Assembly (NCBI GenBank): GCA_012728115.1
Contig: JAAYFS010000015.1
Coordinates: 1-64,000, forward strand
DNA: 64,000 nt
DNA from: Bacillota bacterium
Lineage (GTDB): Bacteria > Bacillota > Limnochordia > Darwinibacteriales > JAAYFS01
Reading direction: 5' to 3'
Part shown: in pieces, positions 56,338 through 64,000 of the stretch
Layout of the letters: the number at the start of each line of letters is the position of its first letter
Numbering within the stretch: the stretch's first letter is position 1
Program-made: the position numbers and the translations under genes
The notes under the pieces: generated by a model
What the model saw: the letters and a program-made list of their open reading frames with translations, nothing else
Told to the model about the DNA's origin: nothing
The model's database searches: none

Positions 56338-56368
56338 ATAAAAAAAGACGCCCAGTTGGACGTCTTTT
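56338..56368 (-). terminator. Rho-independent terminator after hinT
   Basis: aaaagacgtcc / gggcgtcttt form a stem overlapping the hinT stop codon, followed on the minus strand by TTTTTTTATAAA. It ends the heat-shock/mtaB/hinT transcription unit. Confidence 0.85.
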
Positions 56369-56705
56369 AGCCTGGAGGCCATTGTAATTTGCGACCGCCA
56401 AGAATATGATAGTGCAAGTGGCCTACTGTTTGCCCCCCATCCGCTCCACAGTTAACAACCACTCTAAATCCATCACCAAGCTCGAGTTGGGAAGCTATCT
56501 TCTTGATAGCTTCATGAATTTCCCACACTATCTCTTTATCTTCACCTGTTATACTCGTTATATCAGTAATATGTTTTTTGGGAATAACTAAGACATGGAC
56601 AGGAGCTGCTGGCGCAACATCCTTGAAAGCTAGAACCGAATCACTTTCCCAGACAATAGTTGATGGAATCTCTTTGTTAATAATCTTGCAGAAAATACAA
56701 TCCAC
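56367..56705 (-). CDS. hinT: HIT family nucleotide-binding hydrolase (HinT-like)
   Basis: A 112-aa HIT protein with the active-site HLHYHILGG (HxHxHxx) and the HinT-type start DCIFCKIINKEIP. The two cysteines of CIFC can bind zinc with a His in this family. It hydrolyses adenosine phosphoramidates such as lysyl-AMP. The track starts 18 codons upstream inside mtaB. GTG 56705 with ggaggt seven bases ahead is better. Confidence 0.95.
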   Translation of the reverse strand: MDCIFCKIINKEIPSTIVWESDSVLAFKDVAPAAPVHVLVIPKKHITDITSITGEDKEIVWEIHEAIKKIASQLELGDGFRVVVNCGADGGQTVGHLHYHILGGRKLQWPPG

Positions 56706-56724
56706 TACAAACACCTCCGAAAAG

Positions 56725-58023
56725 TTATGCCAAAAATTCACCTTCAATCCCGTCTTCATTAGCAGAAAGTACCCTTACCTTAATTAGCTTTCCAACCCAA
56801 TCCCCTTCATTTGGGAACTTGATCTTAGTTCGAATATAGTTCCCAGTCAACCCTACGCCAATCACTCCCTCATTTTCTTCGACCAGCACTTCTAATACTT
56901 CATTCACAAAAGAGGAATGAAATTCCTTCCCAAGTCTAGTCGCCAGATCAATTAACGCCTTACTTCGCTGCTCTTTTTCATTTTTAGGGACTTGATTAGG
57001 CATGGTCGCTGCAGGAGTTCCACTTCGTGGGGAATATTGGAAAACATGTACTCGGCTCAACTTCATTTTCTCCGCAAATGCTAAAGTCTTTGCGAATTCT
57101 TTCTCATCTTCTCCTGGAAAACCTACAATCACATCGGTAGTAATGCCGATCCCTGGAACCATCTGCCGAGCTTTTTCCACAATGTGCTCGAAATCGTCAG
57201 TCGAATATCTTCTGCGCATTAAACTAAGAATGGTATCACTTCCACTCTGTAAAGGGATGTGTAAATGAGGACAGATTTTTGGATTAGCGGCCATCATTTC
57301 CAAGAAAGAATCCTCAATCTCGTTTGGATCGATCGAGCTTATTCTCACCCGTTTGATTCCTGGAACTTCACTGATAAGCTTAACTAAGTTTTCCAAGGTG
57401 ACAGGAGGATTCAAATCCCGTCCATACAACCCAAGATGCACCCCTGTCAACACTATCTCTCGATATCCTTGATCAGAAATTTCTTTTACTTGACTCAACA
57501 CATTATCTACTAACCGACTGCGAGATTTTCCTCTAGCATAGGGAACTTTACAATAAGAACAGAATTGATTGCACCCATCTTGTACCTTAATGGTTGCCCG
57601 AGTGCGTCCTTCAAATTGCACTACAGGTATTTCTTCAAATTCATCTAGCTCAAAGATATCTTTAACGAGCGATTTTTTTTCGTCGATATTAAGACTCTCA
57701 ACTAAATCTACAATCCCTTGGCGGTCTCGAGTTCCAAGAACAAGGTTCACACCTTCGATCTCGATCGCTTCTTCAGGAGAGGTTTGCGAATAACAGCCCA
57801 TCACTACTACTTTTGCTTGTGGATTTTGCCGATGAGCTCGCCTGATCATTTGACGTGATTTACGATCCCCGACATTGGTAACGGTACAAGTATTAATTAC
57901 GTAAATGTCCGCTACTTCATCGAAGTCTACGATTGTGTATCCGCGTGATTTGAATTCGTTGATTACTGCCTCAGTATCATATTGATTTACTTTACAACCG
58001 AGGGTATGAAATGCTACTTTCAT
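56725..58023 (-). CDS. mtaB: tRNA t6A37 methylthiotransferase MtaB
   Basis: A 432-aa radical-SAM methylthiotransferase that converts t6A37 to ms2t6A37 in tRNAs reading ANN codons. The N-terminal UPF0004 cluster cysteines are in TLGCKVNQYD, INTCTV and VMGCYSQ. The radical-SAM motif is CNQFCSYCKVPYARG. The C-terminal TRAM domain includes VLVEENEGVIGVG. Order rsmE-mtaB after dnaJ-prmA is the Firmicute one. It overlaps rsmE by 4 bp (ATGA). Confidence 0.96.
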   Translation of the reverse strand: MKVAFHTLGCKVNQYDTEAVINEFKSRGYTIVDFDEVADIYVINTCTVTNVGDRKSRQMIRRAHRQNPQAKVVVMGCYSQTSPEEAIEIEGVNLVLGTRDRQGIVDLVESLNIDEKKSLVKDIFELDEFEEIPVVQFEGRTRATIKVQDGCNQFCSYCKVPYARGKSRSRLVDNVLSQVKEISDQGYREIVLTGVHLGLYGRDLNPPVTLENLVKLISEVPGIKRVRISSIDPNEIEDSFLEMMAANPKICPHLHIPLQSGSDTILSLMRRRYSTDDFEHIVEKARQMVPGIGITTDVIVGFPGEDEKEFAKTLAFAEKMKLSRVHVFQYSPRSGTPAATMPNQVPKNEKEQRSKALIDLATRLGKEFHSSFVNEVLEVLVEENEGVIGVGLTGNYIRTKIKFPNEGDWVGKLIKVRVLSANEDGIEGEFLA

Positions 58024-58769
58024 CCTAAATCACCCCATTTGTATCCGACCAGGGCTAATGCTACTAATCCTGCTGTTTCAGTCCGCAAAATCCGTGGTCC
58101 AAGAGTAATTGTTGTCGCACCAGCCTCAACCAATTGGTCGATTTCGGGTACCGAAAATCCACCTTCAGGTCCGATCGCGATCGAAATCGCTTGCGGTGGA
58201 GGCACTATTTCAAGATCCTTTAGCCCTTGTTTTTCCTCTAATTCGTAGGGAACCAGAAATAGTTCGGTCGCATCTTTTTGCTTAACGTACTCTACCATTT
58301 CGTTAATTGTAGAAGGTAAACTTACAGTTGGGATTATTTCCCGTTGATTTTGCTTAGCTGCCTCTTTGGCAATCCGTTGCCAACGTTCAACTCGTTTTTC
58401 TTCCTTTTTCACATCGAGTTTGACTACTGTGCGTTCAGAAAAAAACGGAACTATTTTAGTTACACCTAATTCCACTGCTTTTTGGATGACAAGATCCATT
58501 TTATCACCTTTGGCAAGTCCCTGGAAAAGAGTTAATGCTACAGGCGACTCGGTATTTACTTCTAATTTCTCAATAATCTCCCCGATCACTTTTGAATCAT
58601 CGATTTTATTGACTTTGGCTCGATATGTTGATCCCATCCCTGCTGTAACAAAGATGATTTCACCTAATTGAATTCGAAGCACCCTAACTAAATGCCGATA
58701 ATCATCGCCAAGAATCTTCACTTTGTCGTTAATGATTTGATCGGGAGTGACAAAAAACCTATGCGCCAT
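58020..58769 (-). CDS. rsmE: 16S rRNA m3U1498 methyltransferase RsmE
   Basis: A 249-aa SPOUT methyltransferase. An N-terminal PUA-like domain (MAHRFFVTPDQI) is followed by the knotted SAM site: AISIAIGPEGGFS and ITLGPRILRTETA. It modifies U1498 of 16S rRNA. It starts one base after prmA ends and overlaps mtaB, so the set is translated as a coupled group. Confidence 0.96.
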   Translation of the reverse strand: MAHRFFVTPDQIINDKVKILGDDYRHLVRVLRIQLGEIIFVTAGMGSTYRAKVNKIDDSKVIGEIIEKLEVNTESPVALTLFQGLAKGDKMDLVIQKAVELGVTKIVPFFSERTVVKLDVKKEEKRVERWQRIAKEAAKQNQREIIPTVSLPSTINEMVEYVKQKDATELFLVPYELEEKQGLKDLEIVPPPQAISIAIGPEGGFSVPEIDQLVEAGATTITLGPRILRTETAGLVALALVGYKWGDLG

Positions 58770-58770
58770 C

Positions 58771-59700
58771 TTAAACCTCCTTCAAGCTAAAGCAAAAAGC
58801 AACCCATTCAGCTTCTCTATCTTCAAATTGGAGGTTAAATCCGTATTCCCCTGCTTTCTCTAAAACCTCTTTTGCCCGCTCGTCAATAATGCCTGAAGCG
58901 ATGAATAAACCATTCTCTTTTAGTTTGGTCACCACATCTGGTAAGAGGCTAAGAATCACATCCGCAATGATATTAGCAATGATAATATCCGCTTTACCAG
59001 ATAAGGAATCGAGCGAACCATGTTTAATTGTAACATCTACCTCATTAAATCGACAGTTTTCATCCGCAACTTCAACAGCTACTTTATCAGTATCTACCCC
59101 AATTACGGTTGATGCACCAAGTTTTGCTGCGGCGATCGCTAATATTCCCGAGCCAGTTCCAATATCCCAGACTACTTTTCCTTTTAAATCAATATTTTGG
59201 AGTTGCTCAAGCACCATACAAGTAGTAGGATGACCACCTGTACCAAAAGCCATGCCAGGATCAAGTTTTACTACTACCTCATTGTCTAAGGGGTCGTAAC
59301 TCTCCCAGCTAGGTTGAATAACGATGTTTCCGATATGTTCGGTATGGTAATGCTCTTTCCACGCGGTTGCCCATTTTTCCTCATCTACCGAGCTTGTCTC
59401 GATTTTGATCACACCTGTTTCTAAACCGAAACTTTTCAGTTTCGTTAGTCTTTCGGTTAGTGCTTGTAGTTCGTCTTGGGACAAATGCTCGGAATAGAAA
59501 GCTTTGATAACTATGTAATCATCGTTTTCAACTGGGGTATCAGGAAAGTAATCTCCCCAATTATTAGCTTTCGCTTCTGCAAAAAGATTCGGATCATCGA
59601 TAACTAAACCACCAGCTCCAAGATTGGTTAAAATTTCCGCGGCTGCCTCTTGGGATTCTCGATGGATTTTCACTTTTACTTCTTGCCATTGTCTAGGCAT
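58771..59700 (-). CDS. prmA: Ribosomal protein L11 methyltransferase
   Basis: A 309-aa SAM-dependent enzyme that trimethylates L11. The substrate-binding N-domain is followed by the class I methyltransferase domain with VWDIGTGSGILAIAAAKLGA near residue 180 and the catalytic IIANIIADV (N-(I/L)-x motif). DPGMAFGTGGHPTT precedes it. aggagg before ATG. Conserved neighbour of dnaJ, although a hairpin separates them. Confidence 0.97.
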   Translation of the reverse strand: MPRQWQEVKVKIHRESQEAAAEILTNLGAGGLVIDDPNLFAEAKANNWGDYFPDTPVENDDYIVIKAFYSEHLSQDELQALTERLTKLKSFGLETGVIKIETSSVDEEKWATAWKEHYHTEHIGNIVIQPSWESYDPLDNEVVVKLDPGMAFGTGGHPTTCMVLEQLQNIDLKGKVVWDIGTGSGILAIAAAKLGASTVIGVDTDKVAVEVADENCRFNEVDVTIKHGSLDSLSGKADIIIANIIADVILSLLPDVVTKLKENGLFIASGIIDERAKEVLEKAGEYGFNLQFEDREAEWVAFCFSLKEV

Positions 59701-59730
59701 CTCTCATCCTCCTAGTTTGTGAATAACCGA

Positions 59731-59774
59731 AAACGCCTACCAAAAGCTCCAAGAAAAGAACCTGGTAGGCGTTT
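59731..59774 (-). terminator. Hairpin after dnaJ (terminator or partial terminator)
   Basis: aaacgcctacca / tggtaggcgttt is a perfect 12-bp stem with a 20-nt loop six bases past the dnaJ stop. The following minus-strand sequence tcggttattc is only weakly U-rich after the T's in the stem, so read-through to prmA is likely. Confidence 0.7.
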
Positions 59775-59779
59775 GAATA

Positions 59780-60913
59780 TTAACGCAAAGCGTCTTTTAC
59801 TCGCTCAAAGAAACTTTTTGCTTCGTCAGGGTTATTCTCTCCACTTTCTTTAGCAAACTGACGCAAAATTTCTTTTTGCTTTGGAGTAAGCTTGGTTGGG
59901 ACCACTACCCTTATGTGGCAAAGTTGATCACCTTTGCCGTATCCTCGCAGATCCTGAATACCTTTACCACGCAATCTCATAATCTTCCCGTTTTGCGTTC
60001 CTTCAGGAATGCGCATTTTAACTGGCCCCTCTAAAGTCGGAACTTCAATCTCATCACCTAAAGCAGCCTGCACAAAACTTATAGGGACTTCACAGATGAT
60101 GTTATTATCTTGCCGTTTGAAAAATTCATGAGGCCGTACATGAACCAGGATTTGCAAATCACCTGCTGGTCCTCCTCTGAATCCTGCTTCTCCTTTGCCA
60201 GCCACCCTGATTATCTGCCCATTATCGATGCCAGCAGGAATCTTGACATTGATCTTGCTGATCTTTCTCTCTCTACCTGAACCATGGCATTTTGTACAGG
60301 CCTTTTCGTACGTTTTCCCTTCACCGCCACAGCGCGAACAAGTCCTTGTAGAGGTGACCCTACCAAAAGGAGTTTGTTGAGCAAAACGTACCTGTCCAGT
60401 ACCATTACAATCAGGGCAGGACTTAATCGGTGTACCTGGCTCCGCTTGATTACCATGGCAGTGAGAGCAGAGGTCGGTACGAGGAATTTCGATCACCTTT
60501 TCCGCTCCGCAAGCAGCCTCCTCGAAATCAATCGTTAGATCATAACGAAGGTCTGCTCCTCTTTGGGGTCGCAAATTATCTCGTCCGCCGCCACCACCAA
60601 AGAACATATCGAAAATATCACCAAGGTCATCAAATGGTGTACCGCCAAAACCTCCGAAGCCACCAAAACCTCCAGAACCCGTTCCAGCATTGTCAAATGC
60701 AGCATGACCGAATTGATCATACTTTGCTCGCTTATCTGGATCACTTAATACTTCATAGGCTTCGTTAATTTCCTTAAATCGCTCTTCTGCCCCAGGTTCA
60801 TTATTTACGTCAGGGTGATATTCCCGAGCCAAACGTCGATATGCTTTTTTAATCTCGTCCTGGGAAGCACCGCGAGAAACACCTAGAATCTCATAATAGT
60901 CTTGTTTGGCCAA
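59780..60913 (-). CDS. dnaJ: Chaperone DnaJ
   Basis: A 377-aa Hsp40 of type I. J domain (about residues 4-67) with HPD in REYHPDVN, a Gly/Phe-rich linker ([10 protein letters not shown]), four zinc repeats [24 protein letters not shown] and CTKCHGSG (the first lacks its last Gly), and a C-terminal substrate domain. It stimulates DnaK ATPase. TTG start with aggggg. It is directly downstream of dnaK. Confidence 0.98.
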   Translation of the reverse strand: MAKQDYYEILGVSRGASQDEIKKAYRRLAREYHPDVNNEPGAEERFKEINEAYEVLSDPDKRAKYDQFGHAAFDNAGTGSGGFGGFGGFGGTPFDDLGDIFDMFFGGGGGRDNLRPQRGADLRYDLTIDFEEAACGAEKVIEIPRTDLCSHCHGNQAEPGTPIKSCPDCNGTGQVRFAQQTPFGRVTSTRTCSRCGGEGKTYEKACTKCHGSGRERKISKINVKIPAGIDNGQIIRVAGKGEAGFRGGPAGDLQILVHVRPHEFFKRQDNNIICEVPISFVQAALGDEIEVPTLEGPVKMRIPEGTQNGKIMRLRGKGIQDLRGYGKGDQLCHIRVVVPTKLTPKQKEILRQFAKESGENNPDEAKSFFERVKDALR

Positions 60914-60933
60914 GAATTACACCCCCTTGCAGC

Positions 60934-62793
60934 TTATTTATCGCCATCACCATTCTTTTTTGCGTCATCCGCTTCTGTGTATTCAGCATCAACAACATTA
61001 TCGTCATTTACCCCACTTGCTTGCCCTTGTTGCTCGCCTTGCTGCGCTTGGGCTTGTTGTTGGTAGATCGCTGTCGAGATTTCATGCAGGGCGGAGTCTA
61101 AAGCTTTCATTTTTTCTTTGATCTTTTCGATATCGTCACCCTCAAGGGCTTTGCTTAACTCTTCTTTTGCTTCATTTACTTTCTGCTTTTGGTCTTCAGT
61201 TACCTTGTCACCAAGCTCATTGATGGTTTTATCTACAGCGTAAATAGCATTATCCGCTTGGTTTCGGATTTCAATAGCCTCCCTGCGTTTCTTATCTTCT
61301 TCCGCGTGCGCTTCAGCGTCCTTGACCATTTTATCAATATCTTCTTTAGAAAGTCCACTAGCAGAGGTAACTGTGATTTTTTGTTCTCTGTTTGTACCCA
61401 AATCCTTAGCAGAAACATTTACAATACCATTTCTGTCGATATCAAAGGTAACCTCAATTTGTGGAACCCCTCTTGGAGCTGGAGGAATACCTGTTAATTG
61501 GAACCTTCCAAGGGTGACATTATCGGCAGCCATTGGTCTTTCGCCCTGCAACACATGAATATCCACAGCGGGCTGGTTATCGGCTGCAGTAGTAAAGATT
61601 TGAGTCTCTTTACAAGGAATTCTAGTGTTTCTTGGAATAAGAGTGGTCATAACTCCGCCAAGAGTCTCAATACCTAGCGACAATGGAGTTACGTCAACTA
61701 GAACTAAACCCGCACCCTTTTCGAATTCTCCAGATAACATACCAGCTTGAACAGCAGCACCAAGCGCTACGCATTCATCGGGGTTAATACCTTTATATGG
61801 TTCTTTACCTAACTCTTTTTGAATCATTTCTTGCACTGCTGGTATTCTTGTAGAACCGCCAACTAAAATAACTCGATCGATTTGGTGAGGTTCCAATCCA
61901 GCGTCTCTTAAAGCTTGCCTTGTTGGACCCATAGTAGCTTCAACAAGATCCGCAGTTAATTCATTAAATTTTGCCCTTGTAAGACTAATATCCATATGCA
62001 ATGGACCAGCTTCACCAGCGCTGATAAAAGGAAGATTGATATTAGTTGATAGTAAGCCAGACAGTTCAATCTTAGCTTTCTCAGCCGCTTCTTTTAAGCG
62101 CTGCATAGCCATTGGATCTTTAGAAAGATCAATACCATACTGCTTCTTAAACTCGGAAACTAAATAATCCATTATTCTTTGGTCAAAATCGTCGCCACCA
62201 AGTTTATTATTTCCACTGGTAGCTTTAACTCCAACGTATCCTTCATCTAATTCTAGGATGGAAACGTCAAATGTACCACCACCGAGGTCAAAGACCAATA
62301 CGGTTTGTTCGTTATCTTTGTCCAAGCCGTAAGCAATTGATGCTGCTGTTGGCTCGTTAATAATCCGTAAAACTTCTAAACCAGCGATAGTACCAGCATC
62401 CTTAGTAGCTTGCCTTTGGGCGTCGGTAAAGTATGCTGGCACAGTGATAACCGCTTGCTCTACAGTTTCACCTAAGTACTCTTCAGCTTCCTCTTTTAAT
62501 TTTCTTAAAATCATCGAGCTGATTTGCTGGGGGGTATAATCTTTCCCATCAATATTAACCTTGTAATCAGTTCCCATATGACGCTTTATAGAAGTGAACG
62601 TTCTTTCGGGGTTGGTAACCGCTTGCCTTTTAGCAGCTTGCCCGACAAGACGCTCGCCGTTTTTCGTAAAAGCAACAACAGATGGAATAGTTCTTGAACC
62701 TTCCGAGCTAGGAATGATTACAGGTTCTCCACCTTCCATCACTGCTACAACTGAGTTAGTTGTTCCCAAATCGATTCCTATAACTTTTCCCAT
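60934..62793 (-). CDS. dnaK: Chaperone DnaK (Hsp70)
   Basis: A 619-aa ATP-dependent chaperone. [32 protein letters not shown] and [13 protein letters not shown] mark the ATPase domain. [14 protein letters not shown] begins the linker and substrate domain, and a Gln-rich, acidic tail ends the protein. Its ATG shares the last A of the grpE stop (TAATG), so translation is coupled. In Firmicutes this operon is usually repressed by HrcA at CIRCE, which would lie upstream of hrcA outside this window. Confidence 0.99.
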   Translation of the reverse strand: MGKVIGIDLGTTNSVVAVMEGGEPVIIPSSEGSRTIPSVVAFTKNGERLVGQAAKRQAVTNPERTFTSIKRHMGTDYKVNIDGKDYTPQQISSMILRKLKEEAEEYLGETVEQAVITVPAYFTDAQRQATKDAGTIAGLEVLRIINEPTAASIAYGLDKDNEQTVLVFDLGGGTFDVSILELDEGYVGVKATSGNNKLGGDDFDQRIMDYLVSEFKKQYGIDLSKDPMAMQRLKEAAEKAKIELSGLLSTNINLPFISAGEAGPLHMDISLTRAKFNELTADLVEATMGPTRQALRDAGLEPHQIDRVILVGGSTRIPAVQEMIQKELGKEPYKGINPDECVALGAAVQAGMLSGEFEKGAGLVLVDVTPLSLGIETLGGVMTTLIPRNTRIPCKETQIFTTAADNQPAVDIHVLQGERPMAADNVTLGRFQLTGIPPAPRGVPQIEVTFDIDRNGIVNVSAKDLGTNREQKITVTSASGLSKEDIDKMVKDAEAHAEEDKKRREAIEIRNQADNAIYAVDKTINELGDKVTEDQKQKVNEAKEELSKALEGDDIEKIKEKMKALDSALHEISTAIYQQQAQAQQGEQQGQASGVNDDNVVDAEYTEADDAKKNGDGDK

Positions 62794-63422
62794 TATTCAT
62801 CCTCCTCGTTATGTTTTGCACCGACTTCAACCATACTGGCCCGAATAACTTTCCCTTTAAATAAGTACCCTTTTAATAATTCTGAAGTAACAACCAGCTC
62901 ACCATCACTATCAGAATTCATCCTGACCGCTTCATGAAAATTCGGATCAAATTGTTCGCCTAAGGCATTTATTGGTTGTAACCCATGATCCTCAAGGGTT
63001 TTAAGTAACTGTTGAAAAATCATTTTTACCCCAGAGACAAAGGAGGAGTCTTCTGGTGCGGCATTGATAGCTCTTTCAAAATTATCAATAACAGGTAAGA
63101 GTTCTAAAACTAATGATTCATTTGCTTTAGATCTAATGTCTTCAATCTGATTTTGCATTCTCTGGCGATAGTTATCGAAATCAGCCTGTAATCGCAAAAT
63201 CTTATTCACAAGATCTTCTTTTTCTTTAGCAAATTCGTTGAGCAAATCCTGTACTTCAATAACCACCGCTGAATCTACCGAGTCATCGCAGTCGCATGGT
63301 TTGTCGGTTGCTTCTTCTAATAATTCTTCTGCTTCTTTAGCTTCATTGTCTAAAGCCTCGTTCTGACCACAAACCTCACAGGTTTCATCGGTCTGTTGCA
63401 TCTTATCCTTTTTGTTTGTCAA
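62793..63422 (-). CDS. grpE: Nucleotide exchange factor GrpE with Cys-containing N-terminus
   Basis: A 209-aa DnaK nucleotide exchange factor. The long helix and four-helix bundle (about residues 55-145) contain [14 protein letters not shown], and the beta-wing (about 150-205) contains [19 protein letters not shown]. The N-terminal 50 residues are acidic and unusual in carrying TCEVCGQN and PCDCDD, two close cysteine pairs that could bind a metal or form disulfides. TTG start with ggaggtg. It lies between hrcA and dnaK. Confidence 0.96.
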   Translation of the reverse strand: MTNKKDKMQQTDETCEVCGQNEALDNEAKEAEELLEEATDKPCDCDDSVDSAVVIEVQDLLNEFAKEKEDLVNKILRLQADFDNYRQRMQNQIEDIRSKANESLVLELLPVIDNFERAINAAPEDSSFVSGVKMIFQQLLKTLEDHGLQPINALGEQFDPNFHEAVRMNSDSDGELVVTSELLKGYLFKGKVIRASMVEVGAKHNEEDE

Positions 63423-63458
63423 TTCTACACCTCCAGAATATCATGAAAGCTACGTCAA

Positions 63459-63491
63459 GAAGGCGTTGTCGATAGATTCAACAACACCTTC
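63459..63491 (-). other. Hairpin between hrcA and grpE (possible RNA processing site)
   Basis: gaaggcgttgt / acaacaccttc pair over 11 positions (one G-U on the transcribed strand) around an 11-nt loop. There is no U-tract, so it is not a terminator. Processing between hrcA and grpE is known for the Bacillus dnaK operon and this hairpin sits at that place. Confidence 0.5.
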
Positions 63492-63497
63492 CGAATG

Positions 63498-64000
63498 CTA
63501 TTTCGCAAACTCCGTGAGTATTTCACTCAAGGTATCCGCTATAAACTCAACCATCGAAAACATCTTGGAATACCTCATTCGGGTTGGCCCGATCACCCCG
63601 ATCGCACCAATTACTTCTCCACCAATATGGTAGGTAGCTGTTACTAAACTACACTCCTGGATTTCAGGACGCCCAATTTCAGTGCCTATCACCGCGTGAA
63701 CCCCAGAAGATTGTGCTGAGTCTTTAATGATACTTAGTAGCACTCCTTTTTCTTCTAAAATACCTAATAGAGACTTAGCTCTATTTAAGTCCTTGAATTC
63801 AGGTTCATTGAAAATGTGGATTGCACCATGAAGATGGATAGAATCCTCCCGATTCTCCTCTAAACCGTCAGCAACGATCTCAATCAAAGCAGTGCCGATC
63901 TCGTCGAATTCCTCGATCATTTCCCGAATTAGCGAAGCGCCTAATTGACGATACGTGATCCCACTTAGCTTTTCATTGAGCAAGGCTGATATGTTGTTCA
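63498..64000 (-). CDS. hrcA: Heat-inducible transcription repressor HrcA (5' end beyond window)
   Basis: The C-terminal part of HrcA. The frame reads on past the track start (TTG 63983) to the window edge, beginning NNISALLNEKLSGITYRQL, so the visible part is 167 residues. The GAF-like inserted/dimer domain and the C-terminal signature GEVIGAIGVIGPTRMRYSKM are clear; the N-terminal winged helix is outside. HrcA represses the hrcA-grpE-dnaK-dnaJ operon at CIRCE elements, with GroEL as its folding sensor. Confidence 0.96.
   Translation of the reverse strand, partial: NNISALLNEKLSGITYRQLGASLIREMIEEFDEIGTALIEIVADGLEENREDSIHLHGAIHIFNEPEFKDLNRAKSLLGILEEKGVLLSIIKDSAQSSGVHAVIGTEIGRPEIQECSLVTATYHIGGEVIGAIGVIGPTRMRYSKMFSMVEFIADTLSEILTEFAK

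Overview
The window looks like chromosomal DNA of an anaerobic or facultative, endospore-forming, low-to-moderate GC Firmicute (Bacillota, Clostridia-like). This rests on gene content and order, not on a database match. Several blocks follow classic Firmicute order: alaS-ireB; 6S RNA-tcdA-rarA-iscR-iscS-iscU beside hisS-aspS; recJ-apt-rel-dtd; the rpsU-nfeD-floA-yqfC-yqfD-phoH-pgpH-ybeY-dgkA-cdd-era block known from Bacillus; queA-tgt-yajC; and hrcA-grpE-dnaK-dnaJ-prmA-rsmE-mtaB-hinT. YqfC and YqfD point to sporulation, and pyruvate formate-lyase points to fermentation. TTG and GTG starts with good Shine-Dalgarno sequences are common. Many ORF-track starts are too far upstream; I moved them where a ribosome site and the family N-terminus agree.

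Layout: almost everything is on the minus strand, so operons read right to left. 1-5.3 kb: partial FtsA/PilM-like gene, ireB, alaS, AI-2E-type permease, small membrane protein. 5.4-7.5 kb: one chemoreceptor with its own terminator. 7.6-12.1 kb: Fe-S assembly operon under an Rrf2 regulator, rarA, tcdA and a 6S RNA gene. 12.1-17.2 kb: small membrane protein (+), aspS, hisS and a parvulin-TPR foldase. 17.2-24.4 kb: hemZ, dtd, rel, apt, recJ. 24.5-29.3 kb: hpt (+) running antisense into an ABC1/UbiB kinase gene, a phasin-like protein, a small P-loop protein, a SpoIIE-type phosphatase, an exported protein and yajC. 29.3-44.3 kb: tgt, queA, the rsgI-sigI pair, era and the yqf block up to rpsU. 44.3-46.2 kb: a poorly conserved stretch with a small Cys-rich protein and a frameshifted kinase gene. 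46.2-51.3 kb: pyruvate formate-lyase, its activase and a divergent pirin. 51.3-56.3 kb: paired ABC exporter genes and a lone solute-binding protein. 56.3-64 kb: hinT, mtaB, rsmE, prmA and the heat-shock operon to a partial hrcA.

The most interesting system is the pfl locus. The activase gene encodes a radical-SAM PFL activase fused to a complete Crp/Fnr-family regulator. Its recognition helix carries the CRP-type R-E-T-x-x-R pattern. A near-perfect TGTGA-N6-TCACt palindrome lies about 41 bp upstream of the predicted pflB start site, the class II activator position. I infer a self-contained loop in which the Fe-S activase is also the transcriptional regulator of pfl. Other points of note are an HPRT frame that has lost its stop and reads 370 bp antisense into ubiB, a homopolymer frameshift in a kinase gene, a DgkA-PAP2 kinase/phosphatase fusion, a parvulin-TPR fusion, a 6S RNA terminator abutting the tcdA ribosome site, and a cysteine-bearing GrpE N-terminus. 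There is no CRISPR array, prophage, insertion sequence, rRNA or tRNA that I can support.
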